Both the position numbers and the translations under genes were made by a program. The notes under the pieces were generated by a model that was not told the origin of the DNA, ran no database searches, and was given only the letters and a program-made list of their open reading frames with translations. From assembly GCA_021793895.1 (NCBI GenBank), contig JAJYRW010000011.1:1-17330 (forward strand): a stretch of DNA of 17,330 nucleotides, read 5' to 3'. Source of the stretch: Actinomycetes bacterium. GTDB lineage: Bacteria > Actinomycetota > Actinomycetes > Actinomycetales > JAJYRW01. This document shows positions 1 to 6,072 of the stretch, in pieces. The number at the start of each line of letters is the position of its first letter. Position 1 is the first letter of the stretch.

Positions 1-934
1 CGATCTTTCCGTGATAAAAATTGATTCCCAGGGTATCCAGCGGCGCGCTTATTAGTTCCAAATCGCCGTCTAAAATGGCGTCAGTCCAGCCCAAAAATTC
101 CGTATCCGCCACGATGTCTTGGGGGTATTCTCCCTTAAAGATCGGGTCGAGGAAGAGCCGGTTATGCAGACCATTTATGCGGCGCGCGGCATCCACATCC
201 TTGGCATCGGCAGGGTCTTTTGGCTCCGCATATGTGAAGTTTAAAGTGATGCCGAGCGTGGCGTCCGGGTCGCGCTGGCGCAGTTCAGTGGTGGCTTTTC
301 CGTGCGCTAGCAACAAATTATGGACGGCAACCATCGCCTGATCCGGTTCCTGGCGCCCGGGTGCGTGCTCACCGGCGGCATAGCTCAGCAGCGAAGAGCA
401 CCACGGTTCATTCAGGGTCGTCCAAATCCGCACGCGATCTTTTAGGGCCTCATGCACGGACACGGCATATTCGACAAAGCGCTCTGCTGTGTCTCGGTTG
501 GTCCAGCCACCCTTAGCTTCAAGCGCCTGGGGCAGGTCCCAGTGGTACAGGGTCAGCCAGGGCGTGATGTTTTTTTCTAATAGCGCGTCGACAAGGCGAG
601 AGTAAAAGTCCAGTCCCGCGGGATTGACTGCGCCGCCGTCAGGCCGGACACGTGGCCAGGCTACGGAGAACCGGTAAGCATCCAGGTTCAACTCGCCCAT
701 GAGTGCCACGTCATCGCGGTACCGGTGATAGTGATCAGCAGCCACGGTGCCGTCATCGCCGTTAACAATCGCTCCGGGCACCCGGCAAAACTCATCCCAA
801 ATCGAATCAGTGCGGCCATCGGCACTCGAGGCACCCTCAATTTGGAATGATGCCGTGGCTGACCCCCACATGAAGTCCTGGGGAAACGCCAGTGTTTTTG
901 TGGTGTCCGGGTAGCGTGGGTGAATGGAATTCAT
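1..934 (-). CDS. Family-1 glycoside hydrolase, beta-glucosidase type (C-terminus cut by window edge)
   Basis: This encodes the N-terminal 311 residues of a GH1 enzyme, which would cleave beta-glucosides such as cellobiose in the cytoplasm by the retaining mechanism. Visible motifs are the opening FPQDFMWGSATASFQIEG (glycone-binding Gln31), the YHWDLPQ segment with His131 and Trp132, and TLNEPW with Glu176 as the acid/base. The last visible part, PLDTLGINFY, is the usual GH1 strand. The nucleophile motif (ITENG type) lies beyond position 1. The frame is open from the start to the edge. The ATG overlaps the upstream permease stop as ATGA, with AAGGAG at 945-950 as ribosome binding site, so it is the last visible gene of the sugar-uptake operon. 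The operon context suggests it hydrolyses the imported sugar. GH1 membership is secure; the substrate (beta-glucoside, 6-phospho-glycoside or galactoside) is not. ABC rather than PTS import argues against a phospho-substrate. Confidence 0.93.
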   Translation of the reverse strand, partial: MNSIHPRYPDTTKTLAFPQDFMWGSATASFQIEGASSADGRTDSIWDEFCRVPGAIVNGDDGTVAADHYHRYRDDVALMGELNLDAYRFSVAWPRVRPDGGAVNPAGLDFYSRLVDALLEKNITPWLTLYHWDLPQALEAKGGWTNRDTAERFVEYAVSVHEALKDRVRIWTTLNEPWCSSLLSYAAGEHAPGRQEPDQAMVAVHNLLLAHGKATTELRQRDPDATLGITLNFTYAEPKDPADAKDVDAARRINGLHNRLFLDPIFKGEYPQDIVADTEFLGWTDAILDGDLELISAPLDTLGINFYHGKI

Positions 935-1839
935 CCTTTTACAGCTCCTTGCATAATGCCGGAAACCAGTTGGCGACCAGCGACAATAAATACCAAGATC
1001 AACGGGATTGTGGCCACGACAACACCGGCCATAATTAGCGAATAGTCTTTAAAATATGTGCCCTGCAAGAGCTGCAGTGCCACCGGCAGGGTGGGATTAT
1101 CCGAACCCAATACGATGAAGGGCCAAAAGAAGTTAGTCCAAGATCCCACGAACGTGAACAGCGCCAGCATCGCGGCAGCGGGCCGGGCAGCAGGTAGACC
1201 CACGTGCCAAAACGTGCGGATCATTGAACAGCCATCGACGCGGGCGGCTTCGATTAACTCATAGGGCAGCGCGGTTTCTAAATACTGGGTCATCCAAAAT
1301 ACGCCAAAGGCGGTAACCATGGACGGCACAATTACCGCTACTAGCTTTCCGGTCCAACCCAGTTTGCTCATAACAATGAACATGGGAACGATGCCCAACT
1401 GGGTCGGCACCGCCATTGTCGCAATCACAAAGACTAAGAGCTGTTTTCGACCACGAAAGCGGAGTTTTGCAAATGAGTAGCCGGAAAGTGTTGCGAAAAT
1501 TACCACTGATAATGCGGTAATAACCGACACGACGATGGAATTCCACAGTGCTTTCCAAAAATGAATATCGGCTTCCAAAACTCGGCGCACGTTGGTGAAG
1601 AAGTTACCCTCTGGAATGAGCGAGGGAATGGGATTTTGCGCGATGGTTGGGGCATCCGATGCCGCCAAGGTGAAGGCAAAATACAGCGGATAAATCGAGA
1701 TCAACAGGACAAGTGCCAACAGGGTGTATGTAAGCCAACCTGGGCGCCGGTAGTCCGAACGGCGCACTCCACGCTTGCGGGCCGCAGCCCGAGCAGCGCC
1801 CTTACCGGCAACTTGCTCAATCATAGGGATGGAATTCAT
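931..1839 (-). CDS. CUT1 sugar ABC transporter permease, MalG/CebG type
   Basis: This is a 302-residue inner-membrane permease of a carbohydrate uptake ABC transporter. After a basic cytoplasmic N-terminus it shows a first membrane segment (about residues 36-58) and several more. The EAA loop starts at residue 197 (IEAARVDGCSMIRTFWHVGLP); this loop docks on the ATPase in this family. The MalG subfamily is indicated by the length and by the position of the EAA loop. The ATG at 1839 overlaps the stop of the MalF-like gene as ATGA, and GGGGAGG lies just upstream. Its own stop overlaps the beta-glucosidase start in the same way. No ATP-hydrolysing subunit is encoded nearby; in CUT1 systems of actinobacteria a shared MsiK/MalK-type ATPase encoded elsewhere often serves several transporters, which is my inference here. 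The sugar is inferred from the operon, not from this sequence. Confidence 0.93.
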   Translation of the reverse strand: MNSIPMIEQVAGKGAARAAARKRGVRRSDYRRPGWLTYTLLALVLLISIYPLYFAFTLAASDAPTIAQNPIPSLIPEGNFFTNVRRVLEADIHFWKALWNSIVVSVITALSVVIFATLSGYSFAKLRFRGRKQLLVFVIATMAVPTQLGIVPMFIVMSKLGWTGKLVAVIVPSMVTAFGVFWMTQYLETALPYELIEAARVDGCSMIRTFWHVGLPAARPAAAMLALFTFVGSWTNFFWPFIVLGSDNPTLPVALQLLQGTYFKDYSLIMAGVVVATIPLILVFIVAGRQLVSGIMQGAVKG

Positions 1840-2930
1840 GGCTGCCTCCCCACAGACTCGTTCAAGGCGACGGCCTCACTTTTGACGCGAGACGCCGTCC
1901 GCAATCGCCGTTTTTTACGTGACTTAGGTTCAGTTGGCCCACTGGCAGAAGCGATCGTGCGGGTAAGGCGGAAATTAACCAGGGCGATGATCACGATGAT
2001 GAAGAATAAGATCCACGCAACCGCCGCGGCACGACCAAAGCTTCGTTGGGAGCCCCAACCGAGTTCGTACAGATACATGGTGACGGTCATCCATTGGCGG
2101 TCGGCGCCCCCGAGCCCCAGTTGGTCATACATGCGCGGCTCGTCGAAGATTTGCAAGCCCCCGATTGTGGAGGTGATGATGACGAAAATGAGGGTGGGGC
2201 GCAGCATTGGCACGGTTACCGAGAAAAATTGGCGTATCCGGCCCGCACCATCAATGACCGCGGCTTCGTATAGATCCCGGGGGATGGCCTGCATGGCGGC
2301 CAACAAAATCAGCGTGTTGTAGCCCGTCCACCGGAAGTTAACCATCGTGGCAATTGCGACATGGCTGGCCAGAGGGTGGGCGTGCCAGCCAATCGGATCG
2401 ATTCCCAAGTGGCCTAATACGGCGTTGATGAGTCCGGACTGATCCGCAAAAAGTTTCGAAAAAATTAGCGCGACCGCCACCGGGGCTACCACGTAGGGCA
2501 GGAGGACGCCCATGCGCCAAAAAGTCCTTGCCCGAATGTTCGCATCGAGCAGGGTCGCAATGAATACTGCAGCGATCACCTGGGGTACTGAGGACAATAG
2601 GAAAATTGAGAACGTGTTGCGCAGCGCAATCAAAAACTTGGGCGCTTCGATGACGTCCAAATAGTTTTGAATACCAACGAAGTCGCCCTGTCCACCAATT
2701 AGATGCCAGTCATGCAGCGAAACATATGCGGTATACAGCAGAGGAAAGACGCCGACGATGGCAAAAACAATAAAGAAGGGGGAAATGTAGGCGTAGGGTG
2801 AAAATTTTACGTCAACACGTCCGACGAACCCGCGACGCGCCAACCGGCGCTGGGCGCGCGGTGACAAAGGCTCCGGTTTTTTCTCGGGCTTTAATACGGT
2901 TTCATCGCCGGCGGTTTTTATGCTGCTCAC
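1836..2930 (-). CDS. CUT1 sugar ABC transporter permease, MalF/CebF type
   Basis: This 364-residue protein is the partner permease of the sugar importer. A basic N-terminal tail of about 45 residues precedes the first membrane helix (about 47-70, SPFFIVFAIVGVFPLLYTAY), followed by about five more helices. The EAA loop begins at residue 222 (EAAVIDGAGRIRQFFSVTVP). The C-terminal tail after about residue 325 is again basic and likely cytoplasmic. Translation starts at GTG (2928-2930), supported by AAAGGAGGA a few bases upstream (rc of 2935-2943). The gene follows the binding-protein gene after a 141-bp gap that holds a strong stem-loop, and overlaps the MalG-like gene by 4 bp. It should form the heterodimeric membrane channel with that subunit. 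The CebF assignment rests on the context: a CebE-like binding protein, GH1 enzyme and CebR-like operator. Confidence 0.93.
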   Translation of the reverse strand: MSSIKTAGDETVLKPEKKPEPLSPRAQRRLARRGFVGRVDVKFSPYAYISPFFIVFAIVGVFPLLYTAYVSLHDWHLIGGQGDFVGIQNYLDVIEAPKFLIALRNTFSIFLLSSVPQVIAAVFIATLLDANIRARTFWRMGVLLPYVVAPVAVALIFSKLFADQSGLINAVLGHLGIDPIGWHAHPLASHVAIATMVNFRWTGYNTLILLAAMQAIPRDLYEAAVIDGAGRIRQFFSVTVPMLRPTLIFVIITSTIGGLQIFDEPRMYDQLGLGGADRQWMTVTMYLYELGWGSQRSFGRAAAVAWILFFIIVIIALVNFRLTRTIASASGPTEPKSRKKRRLRTASRVKSEAVALNESVGRQP

Positions 2931-2987
2931 GGGTTCCTCCTTTCAGGAGCGCGGGGGTCGAAGGGGCTTGTTGAGTCTGCGTCCCGG

Positions 2988-3024
2988 TGGAGAGTTGAGC
3001 GCGCTAGGCACGCCCAACTCTCCA
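2988..3024 (-). promoter_or_regulatory. Intercistronic stem-loop between binding-protein and permease genes
   Basis: A perfect 10-bp inverted repeat (TGGAGAGTTG at 2988-2997 and CAACTCTCCA at 3015-3024) with a 17-base loop sits 48 bp after the binding-protein stop. No T-tract follows on the minus strand, so it is unlikely to be a full intrinsic terminator. In comparable operons such as malE-malF, hairpins here protect the upstream mRNA and raise binding-protein levels over permeases. That role is inferred. Confidence 0.55.
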
Positions 3025-3071
3025 TTCCGATCTACAGACGAAATACGAGCCGAGATCCGGTTAGCTGATTA

Positions 3072-4373
3072 CTACTCCAGGCCCAGTTCGTTGTACTCGG
3101 CCAGTGCTTTCTCCCAAGAACTCTCTGCGTCATCGGTCTGGTTAACGTCAGCGCGGATGAGAGCGTTAGCCACCGTCTCGTGAATCGCGAAATAGTTTGG
3201 ACCCTTGAACGGCGTGACGGTGATCGCGTCAGCGCGGTTCGCCAGGATTTCGCCTACGGGAGCGTCATTGAAGAATTCCTCAGTTGCACTCTTCAGCTCA
3301 TCACTTTCCAGTGCTTCGACCTGGCTGGGGAAGGTTCCCTTGGACTTAAAGGCCTTCACCTGCTGCTCTGGAGCGGTCAGCCAAGCAGCCAGTGCCTTGG
3401 CCTCTTCCGGATGGTCGCCCTGGGTCGGAACGGTTAGATAGGAACCGCCCCAGTTTCCGCCGCCACCGGGAAACACGTCGGCAATGTCCCAACCATCTAC
3501 GCCCTCGGCGTTTCCTTCAATAACGCCAAGCATCCAGCCCGGGCACAGCATCGTGGCGAACCCGTCAGTCTGGAAGGCGTTTGTCCAGTCTTCCGACCAC
3601 TGCTCGTAGTGGGCGGAGAGGTCATGGTCGATCGATGCCTCGAGTACTTTGTCGTAAATGTCGCGCACCGTGGGGTGATCAATTCCGAGGATTTCGCCAT
3701 CTTCAGTCTCATAAGCGGCCTCTACCTGATTAATCATGCCCTGGTATGTGGCTGGGGCTGCGTCGAACCAGGCCGCGTCGGATTTAGCGACGAAGTCTTT
3801 ACCCACATCGAAGTAGGTATCCCAATCACCGGTCAGGAGCTCGGCTACTTCATCACGATCAGTAGGTAGTCCCGCCTCTTCAAAGAGGTCGGCGCGGTAA
3901 CAAATAGCTTCCGGCCCGGAATCGGTGCCGTAACCAATTAGTTTGCCGTCGGCAGTGGTTGCGGCCTCGACTTTCCAATCGAGCCATCGACCTTCCAGGT
4001 CGGGATCACTGAGGTCAACAAAGTTGTCTTCGTAGACCATGAGTTCAGCAAGCCAGTCGACCTCTAAAGCTTCCACATCGGATAGGCCGGAACCGGCTGC
4101 AAGGCGGGTATTGAGATTTTCCCGGGCTTCATCGGCTGTCGCGGCCTTCTTGTGGACAACCTTGATACCGGGGTTTTCGGCCATGTACTCCTTAACGAGT
4201 TCTTCATAACCGAATTCATTGAAGGTCGCTACGGTAAGCGTTATTTCGCCATCCGCGCTGCCTTCGCCAGAGTTGTTATCGCTGTCGCCATCGCTGCCGC
4301 ACGCTGCGGCCACGAGAGCGATGCTGAGGGCACCGGCGGTAAGCGCCGCGCCTCGTCTGCGGTTGATACGCAC
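3072..4373 (-). CDS. Sugar-binding lipoprotein of ABC importer, CebE-like
   Basis: This is an extracellular solute-binding protein, probably capturing cellobiose or a related oligosaccharide and delivering it to the two downstream permeases. I place the start at GTG 4371-4373, giving 433 residues. From there the N-terminus is a clean lipoprotein signal: VRINRRRG, a hydrophobic run, then VAAAC with the lipidated Cys at residue 25, followed by an acidic Ser/Gly/Asn linker. GAGGGAG lies upstream at proper spacing. A longer reading from 4487 would add an arginine-rich stretch before the signal and is unlikely. The mature part opens with VATFNEFGYEELVKEYMAEN and later has the substrate-site-like FATMLCPGWMLGVIEG and GGGNWGGSYLTVP segments typical of family-1 binding proteins. 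It is first in its operon, downstream of a LacI-type operator. Ligand specificity is inferred from the neighbouring beta-glucosidase and operator. Confidence 0.92.
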   Translation of the reverse strand: MRINRRRGAALTAGALSIALVAAACGSDGDSDNNSGEGSADGEITLTVATFNEFGYEELVKEYMAENPGIKVVHKKAATADEARENLNTRLAAGSGLSDVEALEVDWLAELMVYEDNFVDLSDPDLEGRWLDWKVEAATTADGKLIGYGTDSGPEAICYRADLFEEAGLPTDRDEVAELLTGDWDTYFDVGKDFVAKSDAAWFDAAPATYQGMINQVEAAYETEDGEILGIDHPTVRDIYDKVLEASIDHDLSAHYEQWSEDWTNAFQTDGFATMLCPGWMLGVIEGNAEGVDGWDIADVFPGGGGNWGGSYLTVPTQGDHPEEAKALAAWLTAPEQQVKAFKSKGTFPSQVEALESDELKSATEEFFNDAPVGEILANRADAITVTPFKGPNYFAIHETVANALIRADVNQTDDAESSWEKALAEYNELGLE

Positions 4374-4485
4374 GAAATGACTCCCTCGTCTGTGGCGGCA
4401 TCTGCGCCGCGCTCTATTAATAAGTGCGATAGTTACCGCCACTGAAATGGGCGGCGTTGTGGACGAAATAACCGTCCGCTCACTC

Positions 4486-4501
4486 AAGCGTTTTAACGCT
4501 T
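4486..4501. promoter_or_regulatory. Near-palindrome, possible third LacI-family operator
   Basis: AAGCGTT and AACGCTT form an inverted repeat around a central TT. The half-site resembles the AACGCT seen in the other operator-like sites upstream. It lies in the 5' leader of the sugar operon. The symmetry is directly visible; a regulatory role is only a guess, and a short leader hairpin is an alternative. Confidence 0.3.
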
Positions 4502-4542
4502 TTATTTCGAGGTCGGTACCTCAGGGAAGCATACCCGACCGT

Positions 4543-4558
4543 GTGAGAGCGCTCTCAC
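4543..4558. promoter_or_regulatory. LacI-family operator O1, CebR-box-like palindrome
   Basis: GTGAGAGC/GCTCTCAC is a perfect 16-bp palindrome with the central CG typical of LacI-family operators. Its 14-bp core TGAGAGCGCTCTCA differs from the Streptomyces CebR box as I remember it (TGGGAGCGCTCCCA) at only two symmetrical positions. It lies just downstream of the candidate minus-strand promoter and 170 bp before the binding-protein start, well placed to block transcription of the sugar operon. The repressor gene is not in this window. Confidence 0.8.
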
Positions 4559-4572
4559 GCTTGATGTCTCTA

Positions 4573-4601
4573 ACTGTGCTATTAGCAGAAGCGATTGTCA
4601 A
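4573..4601 (-). promoter_or_regulatory. Candidate promoter of the sugar-uptake operon
   Basis: On the minus strand there is an exact TTGACA (4601-4596), then a 17-base spacer and CACAGT (4578-4573). The -35 matches the consensus fully. The -10 keeps A at its second and T at its sixth position but is otherwise weak. Operator O1 begins 15 bases downstream, which fits repression. The predicted leader is about 190 bases. Confidence 0.45.
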
Positions 4602-4641
4602 GCAGTCGTTGCTAAATCGAGACCTAGCGTCGGCCTAGGGT

Positions 4642-4657
4642 GTGGAAACGCTCTCAC
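4642..4657. promoter_or_regulatory. Second LacI-family operator-like site O2
   Basis: GTGGAAAC/GCTCTCAC keeps the right half of O1 exactly and the central CG, while the left half is degenerate. Its centre is 99 bp from that of O1, on the other side of the candidate TTGACA. Such spacing could let one repressor tetramer bridge two sites, or O2 could act on the divergent SMR promoter 37 bp away. It also overlaps the codons of an unlikely longer start for the first SMR gene. Confidence 0.5.
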
Positions 4658-4693
4658 ACACAAGCCGTGATTTACGGGGTTGGCACCCCCCCT

Positions 4694-4723
4694 TTGCAAA
4701 GCATGTACATTCGTACATACTAT
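4694..4723 (+). promoter_or_regulatory. Promoter of SMR-tetR cassette with embedded 16-bp palindromic operator
   Basis: TTGCAA (4694-4699) and TACTAT (4718-4723) are separated by 18 bp. The spacer is almost filled by the palindrome ATGTAC-ATTC-GTACAT (4703-4718), a plausible binding site for the TetR protein encoded at the end of the cassette. The GTG at 4730 lies 7 bases after the -10, where transcription would start, suggesting a leaderless message. Confidence 0.6.
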
Positions 4724-4729
4724 GGGGGT

Positions 4730-5050
4730 GTGACGTTATTGATGTTTATTCTTGCGATTGGCTCGGGTGTTTCTGGCACCATCCTCACTCGGGCTTCCGA
4801 TGGATTTCGCAAGTGGAGATATGGCCTTGGCGCGGTTGGTGCCTACGCTATTGCGACCGTCGCTATGGCCCTGCTTTTACAGCGTCTGCCCGTGGGAATC
4901 GTCTACGCAGTCTGGACCGGATCCGCCGCGGTGGTTCTAGTGGCCGTGGATCGAATTTTCTTCAATGTGAAGAACAATAAATCTCAGCTTGTAGGCATGC
5001 TGGTGACATTCCTAGGGGTTGTTCTGCTTGGAACGGCGATGCGGTCATGA
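4730..5050 (+). CDS. SMR-family efflux subunit lacking the conserved TM1 glutamate
   Basis: This is a 106-residue, four-helix small multidrug resistance protein. I choose GTG 4730 because it gives the family's usual length (EmrE has 110) and lies where transcription should begin; a start at 4640 would run through an operator and the promoter. An internal ATG at 4742 is also possible but would shorten helix 1. The family signature is visible: ASDGF after helix 1, then LPVGIVYAVWTGSA. Where EmrE has AEVIGT with the proton/substrate-binding Glu14, this protein reads GSGVSGT, with Gly13 in place of Glu. It therefore cannot act as an ordinary homodimeric proton antiporter and most likely pairs with the next gene product, whose ATG overlaps its stop (ATGA). 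Paired SMR genes such as ebrAB, ykkCD and mdtIJ are known precedents. Confidence 0.88.
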   Translation: MTLLMFILAIGSGVSGTILTRASDGFRKWRYGLGAVGAYAIATVAMALLLQRLPVGIVYAVWTGSAAVVLVAVDRIFFNVKNNKSQLVGMLVTFLGVVLLGTAMRS

Positions 5051-5445
5051 TTTCCCGGCAACGACGCGGTTGGATCTACTTAACTCTGACCGTCGTACTT
5101 GAAGTAATTGCCACGCTGGCTTTGCGCGCATCCAACGGCTTCTCGGTGTTGGTACCGTCAGTGATTTCTGTAAGTTCCTATGCGGCAACGGTGGTCGCGC
5201 TCTCGCTGGCGCTGCAGACAATCCCGATGGGCATCACTTATGTTATTTGGACGGCCGCAGGCACGGTGGGAGTTGTCGTCTTCAGCATCCTGCTTTTTCA
5301 AGACACAATGAGTATTGCAGCGTGGATCGGCATCGGCCTCGTGATCTTAGGAGTGTCGCTGATCAAGGGGTTTCCAACCACCGCACATTCTTCGGGAAAG
5401 CAGGTAGGAAGTGGCGCGAAAGAAACATACTCCCAACGACCCTGA
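5047..5445 (+). CDS. SMR-family efflux subunit with conserved glutamate
   Basis: This 132-residue membrane protein is the partner of the preceding SMR subunit. After a basic head (MISRQRRG) helix 1 reads LTLTVVLEVIATLALRASNGF, keeping the essential glutamate as Glu19. The helix-3 signature PMGITYVIWTAAGTVG is intact. The C-terminus carries a hydrophilic tail of about 25 residues beyond helix 4, which EmrE lacks. It starts at ATG within the ATGA overlap with the first subunit, so co-translation is likely. The tetR start lies inside its last 12 codons (35-bp overlap), hence all three genes form one message. The likely role is proton-coupled export of cationic or small polar compounds as a heterodimer; the substrate cannot be read from the sequence. 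Confidence 0.92.
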   Translation: MISRQRRGWIYLTLTVVLEVIATLALRASNGFSVLVPSVISVSSYAATVVALSLALQTIPMGITYVIWTAAGTVGVVVFSILLFQDTMSIAAWIGIGLVILGVSLIKGFPTTAHSSGKQVGSGAKETYSQRP

Positions 5446-5947
5446 GCGACGCGAACGGATTCTTCAGGCCACTATCGCGCTGCTGCAAGAAGGTGGGGTG
5501 GCAGCGATCAGCGCGCGCGCCGTTGCAACGCAGGCCGACGTTCCCGTTGGATCGGTCTCATATCACTTTGATTCTGTTCGATCTCTACTCCTCGAAGCAG
5601 CACACCGCGTCATTGAACTGCGAGATAAGGATCTGCACGAGTGGAGCCAGCGGCTTACCAAGGAAACTATCGCCCAAAATCTGGCCGAAATGATTCACGC
5701 CCAAATCACAACGGGTCGGCCCCTTACCATCATCGCCTATGAGCTCTACCTGCTGGGTCTGCGCGATGCCGATTTTCGCCGCCTCTCTGTCGAGGCAACT
5801 TCCGTACTGTCCCGAAAACTAGCTGCTCACGTCTCCGATACCGAAGCCTGGCGCTTGGCGGCCCTGGCGGACGGTGTGCAGATGCACAGTCTATTTCTCC
5901 CGACAACTCCGACCCTGAACGAGCTCGTCGAGGCTCTTATGATCTGA
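5411..5947 (+). CDS. TetR/AcrR-family regulator of the SMR cassette
   Basis: This 178-residue protein has an N-terminal TetR DNA-binding domain (about residues 12-60): RRERILQATIALLQEGGVAAISARAVATQADVPVGSVSYHFDSVRSLLL, with the recognition helix at VPVGSVSYHF. The remainder is a helical ligand-binding and dimerisation domain without a specific signature that I recognise. The start is GTG 5411-5413; the frame is closed by TAG at 5405-5407, so no earlier start is possible. Only a weak AGG lies upstream, and translation is probably coupled to the overlapping SMR gene. The co-transcription suggests it represses its own cassette by binding the palindrome within the promoter at 4703-4718. The inducer is unknown. 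After its stop come tandem repeats and a hairpin shared with the convergent ABC operon. Confidence 0.9.
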   Translation: MARKKHTPNDPERRERILQATIALLQEGGVAAISARAVATQADVPVGSVSYHFDSVRSLLLEAAHRVIELRDKDLHEWSQRLTKETIAQNLAEMIHAQITTGRPLTIIAYELYLLGLRDADFRRLSVEATSVLSRKLAAHVSDTEAWRLAALADGVQMHSLFLPTTPTLNELVEALMI

Positions 5948-5980
5948 ATTAAACACGCCGCAGTTCAAACGGAATTTGCC

Positions 5981-6037
5981 TCTGGCGCCTCCACACTCAT
6001 CTGGGTACTCCACACTCATCTGGCGCCTCCATTCTCA
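5981..6037. repeat. Three tandem 19-bp repeats
   Basis: Three exactly adjacent 19-bp units are visible: TCTGGCGCCTCCACACTCA (5981-5999), TCTGGGTACTCCACACTCA (6000-6018) and TCTGGCGCCTCCATTCTCA (6019-6037). They differ at a few positions and abut the hairpin that follows. They lie between convergent genes and do not look coding. Origin and role are unknown to me. Confidence 0.8.
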
Positions 6038-6069
6038 GCCTGGCCGCTTTTTAAAGCGGCCAGGCTGAG
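6034..6069. terminator. Perfect 17-bp-stem hairpin between convergent operons (probable bidirectional terminator)
   Basis: The arms 6034-6050 and 6053-6069 are perfectly complementary over 17 bp with a two-base TT loop, and the top of the stem is A/T-rich (CTTT/AAAG). It lies 86 bp after the tetR stop and 3 bp after the end of the convergent permease gene. No T-tract follows on either strand, so termination would rely on stem strength. The left arm begins within the last 19-bp repeat unit. It may equally be a repeat-associated palindrome. Confidence 0.6.
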
Positions 6070-6072
6070 GTG

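Noticed and set aside
4374..4487. N-terminal extension of the sugar-binding protein from 4487.
   Set aside because: It would put an arginine-rich stretch before a complete lipoprotein signal; GTG 4373 has its own ribosome binding site.
4640..4729. Longer ATG start for the first SMR gene.
   Set aside because: The added 30 residues do not fit the family and the DNA holds an operator and the promoter.
4730..4760. Guanidine (ykkC-type) riboswitch before the SMR genes, as known for ykkCD.
   Set aside because: The message appears leaderless, leaving no room for a riboswitch, and no such conserved fold is visible upstream.
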